The notes below the pieces were generated by a model. It was not told where the DNA came from. It did no database searches and saw only the letters and a program-made list of their open reading frames with translations. This document shows, piece by piece, positions 1 to 12,400 of a DNA stretch of 64,000 nt (its first letter is position 1; each line of letters starts with the position of its first letter). The stretch is from NCBI GenBank assembly GCA_963966185.1, contig CAWZYM010000277.1, positions 1 through 64,000 on the forward strand, in the 5' to 3' direction. The DNA comes from Rhabditoides inermis. Its lineage: Eukaryota; Nematoda; Chromadorea; Rhabditida; Rhabditidae. A program made the position numbers and the translations under genes.

Positions 1-289
1 ACGTTATGCAATCTAGCCGACGACTTTCCACTTCAACTTGTTGTTCATATCGGAACCCAAAAGGGCGCGGAAACATTCTCATTTTGGCTTGCTGATTGCC
101 CAAGTTATCTTCTCGAGTTGTTGTTTTTCGATCACAGCGCTGACTTGACCCAGTATCGATTCTACAGCGGGTCTGCTCCTTTCCGTTCGAGGGGCCTTGA
201 GATTGAGGCGCGTTCGTTCGAATTAGCCGACACCGCCCCCTTTCACTCGGGCACACAAGAGTTCATTCGATCCACTTTTCGCTCCTGAG
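1..289. other. Upstream flank of the APMAP-like gene
   Basis: No gene is recognisable here on either strand. In the frame of the downstream start codon there is a TAG at 224-226, and no ATG lies between it and the ATG at 290. The bases just before that ATG form a pyrimidine-rich tract ending in AG (about 275-289), which could be a trans-splice acceptor if the host is a nematode; this is inference. No clear TATA box was seen. Confidence 0.5.
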
Positions 290-1017
290 ATGTGTCGCGT
301 CGGCACGATATTCCTGCTGGGATTGGTGTGAGTTTGATTGTGTCAATTATCGATTTATCGATTTGCTCCAGGGGCATTCTGCTGTCCACGGTCGCGCTGC
401 TGTTCCGCTACAAGGATGCGGACGTGGAGTGCAAAGAGTACAGGTAGAGAGACTATCGATTGATTGATTGATTGCTTGGTTAATTGAGTCTAATTGTCCG
501 CAGGTATGTCTGCAGGTCAACGAAACATGCATTGTGTCTTTCATCTTTAGTCAATCGATCAACGTCCCTTTATGGATCTATGAGTATTTGTTGTACACTC
601 CTTGAGTGACTCATCTACGATCTTTCCCTTTAGGCTACCCTCTCCTCCCCCGTTCACTGGCCCGCTGGCTGAGAATGTGATGCTGCAGGCGGCCACCCAC
701 CTCCTGGAGGGACAGCTCGACGGACCCGAGTCCATGGTCGTCGAGGGAGGTACGGTAGCTTCTAGTACAGTAATGTTGCCTACCGTACCTTATAATTGTA
801 TTGATTTATCGATTGATTCAGACACGATCTACACGACTGTGTATGACGGGGCGGTGCTGAAGATTGTTAAAGGGAAGATTGTCAAACGCGTCGCTTTCAC
901 CAAGGAGAAGAACTGCGGTGCGTCTCTCTCACACTCTCTCTCTCTCTCTCTCTCCCCCCCTCTCTCTCTCTCCCCCTCTCTCTCTCTCCCTTTCTCTCTC
1001 TTCTCTCTCTTCTCTCT

Positions 1018-1058
<41 letters not shown>

Positions 1059-1138
1059 CTCTCTCTCTTCTCTCTCTCCCTCCCCTATCTCTCCCTCTCT
1101 CGCTCTTCCTCCCTCTCTCTCCCCCCTCTCTCTCTCTC

Positions 1139-1172
<34 letters not shown>

Positions 1173-3039
1173 CTCTCTCTCCTCTCTCTCTCCTCTCTCT
1201 CTCTCCCTATCTCTCCCCTCCCTCACCCCTTCTCCAGGTTCGTTCGATGCCGAGCCTCGCTGCGGCCGTCCTCTCGGCATCCGTCGTCTCACCAAGAAGG
1301 AGTTTGTCGTGGCCGACGCCTACCTCGGAATCTACCTCGTCGACATGGAAGCCGGTATCGATTGATTATTGGTTTATCGATTTATTGATCCAGGCTCGTT
1401 CCGCCGCATCGTCGACTCGCGTGTCCCCGTCGCCGGCCGCCCCATGCGCTTCCTCAACGACGTCGAGGTACTGTAGCTTTTTCAACCTACCGTATCCTCA
1501 ATCTCACCTACCGTACCCCAGGTGCTATCGGAAGATGAGATCCTCTTCACTGACTCGTCCTCCAAACACGGCCGCAACGAGTTTATGGTGGCCGTTTTTG
1601 AGCAGCAGCCCAACGGACGGTGGGTTACTGTATTTTGAAAATGCAGGGATACTGTACTTTGAAAATGCAGGGATACTGTACTTTGAAAATGCAGGGATAC
1701 TGTACTTTGAAAATGCAGGGATACTATACTTTGAAAACGCAGGGATACTGTATTTTGAAAATGGGTAACTGTCTTGGCTAACAGTATTCCCTTTCAGTGT
1801 CTTCAAGCACAAGATCTCTACTGGACAGACTACCGTCCTCCTAGACGGCCTTCACTTTGCCAACGGAATCCAGGTAGCATACATTTATTGATTGATTATC
1901 GATTTCCCTGTCAGCTGATGCCTGACCACCAATCGTTCCTCGTCTCGGAATGCGGCATGGCGCGCATCAAGCGGTATGTTCACCTGTTTGTATTGTTGTT
2001 TACATATTATATATTGCTTATATATGGGTGTGTTTACCTACTCGTGTTGTGTTGTTTACATGTTCACCTCCAGCCACTACATCGCCGGTCCGTTGGTCGG
2101 AAAGACTGCCATGTTCGCCGAAAACCTGCCCGGAATGCCCGATAACGTGAGTACCGTCTACAATTTACTCTACTGTAAATACAAGCATCCATAATTTCCT
2201 CCATATCTGTGTTGTGTTGTTGCACACCGTATCGCCAGTTTCCTACTTCTCACCGTACTGTGTCCTCTACACAGCTATGTGTACTCTGTCGTTAATATAT
2301 TTGATCATCAATTTCAATGTACCGTATCCCTCACTATTCTTCCCTGCAGATCCGTCTCTCCTCGAACTCGACTCTGTGGGTGGGCCTGGCGGGCAGTCGC
2401 CACTCGCGCGCCCTCTCTTTCATCGACAAGATCGGCCCCGCGCCCGCCCTCCGCCAGTTCCTCGTCGATGTGGGTTACTGTATGGTTACTGTAAGGCTCG
2501 TGATCAATGTTGGCATACTATAATTGATGAGGGTTACTATGGGGAGGGAGAGGGGTATTGTCCATATGTGGTTAGTTATGGTTACTTTGGGGAGTACTGT
2601 AGTTGCTAGTCGATAGTCCTGTAGTTGAATAGTGTACTGTACTTTGTGATGCTATATGAGTACTGTAGTGTTATTGTAATACCGTATAATTTAAGATGGT
2701 GCCGTCCCGTTTCTGGATTGAGTACTTCCCTCTCATCAAGCCCCCACACTCGCTCGTCATCCAGGTTGGTTTACTTGTTTGTTTACTTGTTGACATGTTT
2801 GTTTATTTGTTTACTTGTAGCTCGATCTTAACGGTCAGCCCGTCTCCACTCTCCACGATCCTTCGGGAGCCATCGTCAGCGACGTTAGTCAGGTACGGTA
2901 GATTACGGTAGTGGTACGGCATACTGTACTTTGTAAGGTTACCGTACTTTCACATGACCTTTTTTAGGTGGTCGACACTGGCTCGCACCTGTACTTTGGC
3001 AGCTACCACAACAAGTACATTGCCGTTCTCAAGAAGTAA
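290..3039 (+). CDS. APMAP: APMAP/strictosidine synthase-like beta-propeller membrane protein
   Basis: The gene has fourteen exons: 290-327, 372-443, 634-749, 822-917, 1238-1354, 1394-1467, 1522-1619, 1798-1873, 1915-1973, 2074-2146, 2350-2469, 2696-2764, 2821-2892 and 2968-3039. All introns are GT-AG, and the join is in frame for 383 residues plus TAA. Residues 4-24 are a hydrophobic segment, fitting a type II membrane anchor. The rest reads as a six-bladed propeller of the strictosidine synthase family. Recognisable family blocks are GPES around residue 69, RPLGI, VADAYLGIY, FLNDVE (Asn168), FTDSSSK, FANGIQ (Asn226) and GMPDN (272-273). Residues E69, N168 and N226 fall where related propellers bind metal. 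Animal APMAP proteins are about 400 residues and have arylesterase-like activity; the substrate here is unknown. The ATG at 290 is the first after an in-frame stop at 224. Confidence 0.9.
463..478. repeat. GATT tetranucleotide run in intron 2
   Basis: Intron 2 (444-633) contains about four tandem GATT copies. The same motif recurs singly in introns 3, 5 and 8 (near 811, 1362 and 1890), so it is a feature of intron composition here rather than a coding signal. Confidence 0.7.
922..1230. repeat. (CT)n microsatellite filling intron 4
   Basis: Almost the whole of intron 4 (918-1237), the longest intron of the gene, is an imperfect CT/CCT polypyrimidine tract on the + strand. It leads into the acceptor TTCTCCAG. 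Long open frames across it (Ser/Leu-rich on +, Arg/Glu-rich on -) are products of the repeat. The length is likely to vary between individuals and to be error-prone in assembly. Confidence 0.95.
1622..1765 (+). repeat. 24-bp minisatellite in intron 7, six copies
   Basis: Intron 7 (1620-1797) holds six head-to-tail copies of a 24-bp unit of the type GGGATACTGTACTTTG plus AAAATGCA. Units start at 1622, 1646, 1670, 1694, 1718 and 1742; the first and last two are slightly diverged. Because 24 is a multiple of three, one frame stays open (GILYFENA repeated), but it is not the frame of exon 7, which meets a TGA inside the intron. Confidence 0.95.
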
Positions 3040-3291
3040 TTCAATCTACAGTACCCTCTGTGTCCTCGTACAGTAACCGGTGAATCCCCGTGCCTTCAGT
3101 GTGCATATACGGTAGCCCTGTGATCTTTGTTCAAGTTCTATGCTGGTCATTTGATATACATAAAGTTTTTTTTATTCTTCAGAGACTTGAGGAATAGTAT
3201 GTTTTTATATGAGCGAAGAACTCGTGACATGTTCGTGTGTTGCTCCTCGTTGAAAGATTTAAATGAAACATGAATTGACTTGATCTGCAAA
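3040..3291 (+). other. 3' flank of the APMAP-like gene, up to the satellite edge
   Basis: This is unique sequence between the APMAP-like stop codon and the first satellite unit. A CATAAA at 3159-3164 followed by a T-rich run is the only candidate poly(A) signal; it is a variant hexamer and is held weakly. No other gene is visible. Confidence 0.45.
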
Positions 3292-4810
3292 CGTATTCTG
3301 TTCGTCCGACACAAACATTCACTTTACATCCACTCCCACTCATTCTCGGTCGACGGATTCTGTTTCCACTCGTCGGATTCTGATCGTCCGACACAAACAT
3401 TCACTTTACATCCACTCCCACTCATTCTCGGTCGACGGATTCTGTTTCCACTCGTCGGATTCTGATCGTCCGACACAAACTTTCACTTTACATCCACTCC
3501 CTCTCATTCTCGGTCGACGGATTCTGTTTCCACTCGTCGGATTCTGATCGTCCGACACAAACTTTCACTTTACATCCACTCCCTCTCATTCTCGGTCGAC
3601 GGATTCTGATCGTCCGACACAAACTTTCACTTTACATCCACTCCCACTCATTCTCGGTCGACAGATTCTGTTTCCGCTCGTCGGATTCTGTTCGTCCGAC
3701 ACAAACATTCACTTTACATCCACTCCCACTCATTCTCGGTCGACGGATTATGTTTCCGCTCGTCGGATTCTGTTCGTCCGACACAAACATTCACTTTACA
3801 TCCACTCCCACTCATTCTCGGTCGACGGATTCTGTTTCCGCTCGTCGGATTCTGATCGTCCGACACAAACATTCACTTTACATCCACTCCCACTCATTCT
3901 CGGTCGACGGATTATGTTTCCGCTCGTCGGATTCTGATCGTCCGACACAAACATTCACTTTACATCCACTCCCACTCATTCTCGGTCGACAGATTCTGTT
4001 TCCGCTCGTCGGATTCTGATCGTCCGACACAAACATTCACTTTACATCCACTCCCACTCATTCTCGGTCGACGGATTATGTTTCCGCTCGTCGGATTCTG
4101 ATCGTCCGACACAAACATTCACTTTACATCCACTCCCACTCATTCTCGGTCGACGGATTCTGTTTCCACTCGTCGGATTCTGATCGTCCGACACAAACTT
4201 TCACTTTACATCCACTCCCTCTCATTCTCGGTCGACGGATTCTGATCGTCCGACACAAACATTCACTTTACATCCACTCCCACTCATTCTCGGTCGACAG
4301 ATTCTGTTTCCGCTCGTCGGATTCTGATCGTCCGACACAAACATTCACTTTACATCCACTCCCACTCATTCTCGGTCGACGGATTCTGTTTCCGCTCGTC
4401 GGATTCTGATCGTCCGACACAAACATTCATTTTACATCCACTCCCACTCATTCTCGGTCGACGGATTATGTTTCCGCTCGTCGGATTCTGATCGTCCGAC
4501 ACAAACATTCACTTTACATCCACTCCCACTCATTCTCGGTCGACAGATTCAGTTTCCGCTCGTCGGATTCTGATCGTACGACACAAACATTCACTTTACA
4601 TCCACTCCCACTCATTCTCGGTCGACGGATTATGTTTCCGCTCGTCGGATTCTGATCGTCCGACACAAACATTCACTTTACATCCACTCCCACTCATTCT
4701 CGGTCGACGGATTCTGTTTCCACTCGTCGGATTCTGATCGTCCGACACAAACTTTCACTTTACATCCACTCCCTCTCATTCTCGGTCGACGGATTCTGAT
4801 CGTCCGACAC
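3292..4810 (+). repeat. Diverged outer edge of the satellite array
   Basis: The units next to the host gene carry variants that are rare or absent deeper in: CCACTCGTCGG in place of CCGCTCGTCGG, CTCCCTCTCATTC in place of CTCCCACTCATTC, and three 62-bp units lacking the 20 bp between the two GGATTCTG copies. This fits known satellite behaviour, where edge units escape homogenisation. Confidence 0.8.
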
Positions 4811-6477
4811 AAACTTTCACTTTACATCCACTCCCACTCATTCTCGGTCGACAGATTCTGTTTCCGCTCGTCGGATTCTGATCGTCCGACACAAACATTC
4901 ACTTTACATCCACTCCCACTCATTCTCGGTCGACGGATTCTGTTTCCGCTCGTCGGATTCTGATCGTCCGACACAAACATTCACTTTACATCCACTCCCA
5001 CTCATTCTCGGTCGACGGATTCTGTTTCCGCTCGTCGGATTCTGATCGTCCGACACAAACATTCACTTTACATCCACTCCCACTCATTCTCGGTCGACGG
5101 ATTATGTTTCCGATCGTCGGATTATGATCGTCCAACACAAACATTCACTTTACATCCACTCCCACTCATTCTCGGTCGACGGATTCTGTTTCCGCTCGTC
5201 GGATTCTGATCGTCCGACACAAACATTCACTTTACATCCACTCCCACTCATTCTCGGTCGACGGATTATGTTTCCGCTCGTCGGATTCTGATCGTCCGAC
5301 ACAAACATTCACTTTACATCCACTCCCACTCATTCTCGGTCGACGGATTCTGTTTCCGCTCGTCGGATTCTGATCGTCCGACACAAACATTCATTTTACA
5401 TCCACTCCCACTCATTCTCGGTCGACGGATTCTGTTTCCGCTCGTCGGATTCTGATCGTCCGACACAAACATTCACTTTACATCCACTCCCACTCATTCT
5501 CGGTCGACGGATTCTGTTTCCGCTCGTCGGATTCTGATCGTCCGACACAAACATTCACTTTACATCCACTCCCACTCATTCTCGGTCGACGGATTCTGTT
5601 TCCGCTCGTCGGATTATGATCGCCCAACACAAACATTCACTTTACATCCAGTCACACTCATTCTCGGTCGACGGATTCTGTTTCCGCTCGTCGGATTCTG
5701 ATCGTCCGACACAAACATTCATTTTACATCCACTCCCACTCATTCTCGGTCGACGGATTCTGTTTCCGCTCGTCGGATTCTGATCGTCCGACACAAACAT
5801 TCACTTTACATCCACTCCCACTCATTCTCGGTCGACGGATTCTGTTTCCGCTCGTCGGATTCTGATCGTCCGACACAAACATTCACTTTACATCCACTCC
5901 CACTCATTCTCGGTCGACGGACTCTGTTTCCGCTCGTCGGATTCTGATCGTCCGACACAAACATTCACTTTACATCCAGTCCCACTCATTCTCGGTCGAC
6001 GGATTCCGTTTCCGCTCGTCGGATTCTGATCGTCCGACACAAACATTCACCTTACATCCACTCCAACTCATTCTCGGTCGACGGATTCTGTTTCCGCTCG
6101 TCGGATTCTGATCGTCCGACACAAACATTCACTTTACATCCAGTCCCACTCATTCTCGGTCGACGGATTCTGTTTCCGCTCGTCGGATTCTGATCGTCCG
6201 ACACAAACATTCACTTTACATCCACTCCCACTCATTCTCGGTCGACGGATTCTGTTTCCGCTCGTCGGATTCTGATCGTCCGACACAAACATTCACTTTA
6301 CATCCACTCCCACTCATTCTCGGTCGACGGATTCTGTTTCCGCTCTTCGGATTCTGATCGTCCGACACAAACATTCACTTTACATCCACTCCCACTCATT
6401 CTCGGTCGACGGATTCTGTTTCCGCTCGTCGGATTCTGATCGTCCGACACAAACATTCACTTTACATCCACTCCCAC

Positions 6478-9400
6478 TCATTCTCGGTCGACGGATTCTG
6501 TTTCCGCTCGTCGGATTCTGATCGTCCGACACAAACATTCACTTTCCATCCACTCCCACTCATTCTCGGTCGACGGATTCTGTTTCCGCTCGTCGGATTC
6601 TGATCGTCCGACACAAACATTCACTTTACATCCACTCCCACTCATTCTCGGTCGACAGATTCTGTTTCCGCTCGTCGGATTATGATCGCCCAACACAAAC
6701 ATTCACTTTACATCCAGTCCCACTCATTCTCGGTCGACGGATTCTGTTTCCGCTCGTCGGATTCTGATCGTCCGACACAAACATTCACTTTACATCCACT
6801 CCCACTCATTCTCGGTCGACGGATTCTGTTTCCGCTCGTCGGATTCTGATCGTCCGACACAAACATTCACTTTACATCCACTCCCACTCATTCTCGGTCG
6901 ACGGATTCTGTTTCCGCTTGTCGGATTCTGATCGTCCGACACAAACATTCACTTTACATCCACTCCCACTCATTCTCGGTCGACGGATTCTGTTTCCGCT
7001 CGTCGGATTCTGATCGTCCGACACAAACATTCACTTTACATCCACTCCCACTCATTCTCGGTCGACGGATTCTGTTTCCGCTCGTCGGATTCTGATCGTC
7101 CGACACAAACATTCACTTTACATCCAGTCACACTCATTCTCGGTCGACGGATTCTGTTTCCGCTCGTCGGATTCTGTTCGTCCGACACAAACATTCACTT
7201 TACATCCACTCCCACTCATTCTCGGTCGACGGATTCTGTTTCCGCTCGTCGGATTCTGATCGTCCGACACAAACATTCACTTTACATCCACTCCCACTCA
7301 TTCTCGGTCGACAGATTCTGTTTCCGCTCGTCGGATTATGATCGCCCAACACAAACATTCACTTTACATCCAGTCCCACTCATTCTCGGTCGACGGATTC
7401 TGTTTCCGCTCGTCGGATTCTGATCGTCCGACACAAACATTCACTTTACATCCACTCCCACTCATTCTCGGTCGACGGATTCTGTTTCCGCTCGTCGGAT
7501 TCTGATCGTCCGACACAAACATTCACTTTACATCCACTCCCACTCATTCTCGGTCGACGGATTCTGTTTCCGCTCGTCGGATTCTGATCGTCCGACACAA
7601 ACATTCACTTTACATCCACTCCCACTCATTCTCGGTCGACGGATTCTGTTTCCGCTCGTCGGATTCTGATCGTCCGACACAAACATTCACTTTACATCCA
7701 CTCCCACTCATTCTCGGTCGACGGATTCTGTTTCCGCTCGTCGGATTCTGATCGTCCGACACAAACATTCACTTTACATCCAGTCACACTCATTCTCGGT
7801 CGACGGATTCTGTTTCCGCTCGTCGGATTCTGATCGTCCGACACAAACATTCACTTTACATCCACTCCCACTCATTCTCGGTCGACGGATTCTGTTTCCG
7901 CTCGTCGGATTCTGATCGTCCGACACAAACATTCACTTTACATCCACTCCCACTCATTCTCGGTCGACGGATTCTGTTTCCGCTCGTCGGATTCTGATCG
8001 TCCGACACAAACATTCACTTTACATCCACTCCCACTCATTCTCGGTCGACAGATTCTGTTTCCGCTCGTCGGATTCTGATCGTCCGACACAAACATTCAC
8101 CTTACATCCACTCCAACTCATTCTCGGTCGACGGATTCTGTTTCCGCTCGTCGGATTATGATCGTCCAACACAAACATTAACTTTACATCCACTCCCACT
8201 CATTCTCGGTCGACGGATTCTGTTTCCGCTCGTCGGATTCTGATCGTCCGACACAAACATTCACTTTACATCCACTCCCACTCATTCTCGGTCGACGTAT
8301 TCTGTTTCCGCTCGTCGGATTCTGATCGTCCGACACAAACATTCACTTTACATCCACTCCCACTCATTCTCGGTCGACGGATTCTGTTTCCGCTCGTCGG
8401 ATTATGATCGTCCAACACAAACATTCACTTTACATCCACTCCCACTCATTCTCGGTCGACGGATTCTGTTTCCGCTCGTCGGATTCTGATCGTCCGACAC
8501 AAACATTCACTTTACATCCACTCCCACTCATTCTCGGTCGACGGATTCTGTTTCCGCTCGTCGGATTGTGATCGTCCGACACAAACATTCACTTTACATC
8601 CACTCCCACTCATTCTCGGTCGACAGATTCTGTTTCCGCTCGTCGGATTCTGATCGTCCGACACAAACATTCACTTTACATCCACTCCCACTCATTCTCG
8701 GTCGACGGATTCTGTTTCCGCTCGTCGGATTATGATCGTCCAACACAAACATTCACTTTACATCCACTCTCACTCATTCTCGGTCGACGGATTCTGTTTC
8801 CGCTCGTCGGATTATGATCGTCCAACACAAACATTCACTTTACATCCACTCCCACTCATTCTCGGTCGACGGATTCTGTTTCCGCTCGTCGGATTCTGAT
8901 CGTCCGACACAAACATTCACTTTACATTCACTCCCACTCATTCTCGGTCGACGGATTCTGTTTCCGCTCGTCGGATTCTGATCGTCCGACACAAACATTC
9001 ACTTTACATCCACTCCCACTCATTCTCGGTCGACGGATTATGTTTCCGCTCGTCGGATTATGATCGCCCAACACAAACATTCACTTTACATCCACTCCCA
9101 CTCATTCTCGGTCGACGGATTCTGTTTCCGCTCGTCGGATTCTGATTGTCCGACACAAACGTTCACTTTACATCCACTCCCACTCATTCTCGGTCGACGG
9201 ATTCTGTTTCCGCTCGTCGGATTATGATCGCCCAACACAAACATTCACTTTACATCCACTCCCACTCATTCTCGGTCGACGGATTCTGTTTCCGCTCGTC
9301 GGATTCTGATCGTCCGACACAAACATTCACTTTACATCCACTCCCACTCATTCTCGGTCGACGGATTATGTTTCCGCTCGTCGGATTCTGATTGTCCGAC

Positions 9401-12400
9401 ACAAACGTTCACTTTACATCCACTCCCACTCATTCTCGGTCGACGGATTCTGTTTCCGCTCGTCGGATTCTGATCGTCCGACACAAACATTCACTTTACA
9501 TCCACTCCCACTCATTCTCGGTCGACGGATTATGTTTCCGCTCGTCGGATTCTGATCGTCCGACACAAACATTCACTTTACATCCACTCCCACTCATTCT
9601 CGGTCGACAGATTCTGTTTCCGCTCGTCGGATTCTGATCGTCCGACACAAACATTCACCTTACATCCACTCTAACTCATTCTCGGTCGACGGATTCTGTT
9701 TCCGCTCGTCGGATTATGATCGTCCAACACAAACATTAACTTTACATCCACTCCCACTCATTCTCGGTCGACGGATTCTGTTTCCGCTCGTCGGATTCTG
9801 ATCGTCCGACACAAACATTCACTTTACATCCACTCCCACTCATTCTCGGTCGACGTATTCTGTTTCCGCTCGTCGGATTCTGATCGTCCGACACAAACAT
9901 TCACTTTACATCCACTCCCACTCATTCTCGGTCGACGGATTCTGTTTCCGCTCGTCGGATTATGATCGTCCAACACAAACATTCACTTTACATCCACTCC
10001 CACTCATTCTCGGTCGACGAATTCTGTTTCCGCTCGTCGGATTCTGATCGTCCGACACAAACATTCACTTTACATCCACTCCCACTCATTCTCGGTCGAC
10101 GGATTCTGTTTCCGCTCGTCGGATTGTGATCGTCCGACACAAACATTCACTTTACATCCACTCCCACTCATTCTCGGTCGACAGATTCTGTTTCCGCTCG
10201 TCGGATTCTGATCGTCTGACACAAACATTCACTTTACATCCACTCCCACTCATTCTCGGTCGACGGATTCTGTTTCCGCTCGTCGGATTATGATCGTCCA
10301 ACACAAACATTCACTTTACATCCACTCTCACTCATTCTCGGTCGACGGATTCTGTTTCCGCTCGTCGGATTATGATCGTCCAACACAAACATTCACTTTA
10401 CATCCACTCCCACTCATTCTCGGTCGACGGATTCTGTTTCCGCTCGTCGGATTCTGATCGTCCGACACAAACATTCACTTTACATTCACTCCCACTCATT
10501 CTCGGTCGACGGATTCTGTTTCCGCTCGTCGGATTCTGATCGTCCGACACAAACATTCACTTTACATCCACTCCCACTTATTCTCGGTCGACGGATTCTG
10601 TTTCCGCTCGTCGGATTCTGATCGTCCGACACAAAGATTCATTTTACATCCACTCCCACTCATTCTCGGTCGACGGATTCTGTTTCCGCTCGTCGGATTC
10701 TGATCGTCCGACACAAACATTCACTTTACATCCACTCCCACTCATTCTCGGTCGACGGATTATGTTTCCGCTCGTCGGATTACGATCGCCCAACACAAAC
10801 ATTCACTTTACATCCACTCCCACTCATTCTCGGTCGACGGATTCTGTTTCCGCTCGTCGGATTCTGATTGTCCGACACAAACGTTCACTTTACATCCACT
10901 CCCACTCATTCTCGGTCGACGGATTCTGTTTCCGCTCGTCGGATTATGATCGCCCAACACAAACATTCACTTTACATCCACTCCCACTCATTCTCGGTCG
11001 ACGGATTCTGTTTCCGCTCGTCGGATTCTGATCGTCCGACACAAACATTCACTTTACATCCACTCCCACTCATTCTCGGTCGACGGATTATGTTTCCGCT
11101 CGTCGGATTCTGATTGTCCGACACAAACGTTCACTTTACATCCACTCCCACTCATTCTCGGTCGACGGATTCTGTTTCCGCTCGTCGGATTCTGATCGTC
11201 CGACACAAACATTCACTTTACATCCACTCCCACTCATTCTCGGTCGACGGATTCTGTTTCCGCTCGTCGGATTCTGATCGTCCGACACAAACATTCACTT
11301 TACATCCACTCCCACTCATTCTCGGTCGACGGATTCTGTTTCCGCTCGTCGGATTATGATCGTCCAACACAAACATTCACTTTACATCCACTCCCACTCA
11401 TTCTCGGTCGACGGATTCTGTTTCCGCTCGTCGGATTCTGATCGTGTGACACAAACATTCACTTTACATTCACTCCCACTCATTCTCGGTCGACGGATTC
11501 TGTTTCCGCTCGTCGGATTCTGATCGTCCGACACAAACATTCACTTTACATCCACTCCCACTTATTCTCGGTCGACGGATTCTGTTTCCGCTCGTCGGAT
11601 TCTGATCGTCCGACACAAAGATTCATTTTACATCCACTCCCACTCATTCTCGGTCGACGGATTCTGTTTCCGCTCGTCGGATTCTGATCGTCCGACACAA
11701 ACATTCACTTTACATCCACTCCCACTCATTCTCGGTCGACGGATTATGTTTCCGCTCGTCGGATTATGATCGCCCAACACAAACATTCACTTTACATCCA
11801 CTCCCACTCATTCTCGGTCGACGGATTCTGTTTCCGCTCGTCGGATTCTGATCGTCCGACACAAACATTCACTTTACATCCACTCCCACTCATTCTCGGT
11901 CGACGGATTCTGTTTCCGCTCGTCGGATTATGATCGTCCAACACAAACATTCACTTTACATCCACTCCCACTCATTCTCGGTCGACGGATTCTGTTTCCG
12001 CTCGTCGGATTCTGATCGTGTGACACAAACATTCACTTTACATTCACTCCCACTCATTCTCGGTCGACGGATTCTGTTTCCGCTCGTCGGATTCTGATCG
12101 TCCGACACAAACATTCACTTTACATCCACTCCCACTTATTCTCGGTCGACGGATTCTGTTTCCGCTCGTCGGATTCTGATCGTCCGACACAAAGATTCAT
12201 TTTACATCCACTCCCACTCATTCTCGGTCGACGGATTCTGTTTCCGCTCGTCGGATTCTGATCGTCCGACACAAACATTCACTTTACATCCACTCCCACT
12301 CATTCTCGGTCGACGGATTATGTTTCCGCTCGTCGGATTATGATCGCCCAACACAAACATTCACTTTACATCCACTCCCACTCATTCTCGGTCGACGGAT

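Noticed and set aside
602..1768. Long 388-residue frame through the CT tract
   Set aside because: It reads through introns 3 to 7. The spliced model explains its real coding parts, and the Ser/Leu-rich section is the (CT)n intron.
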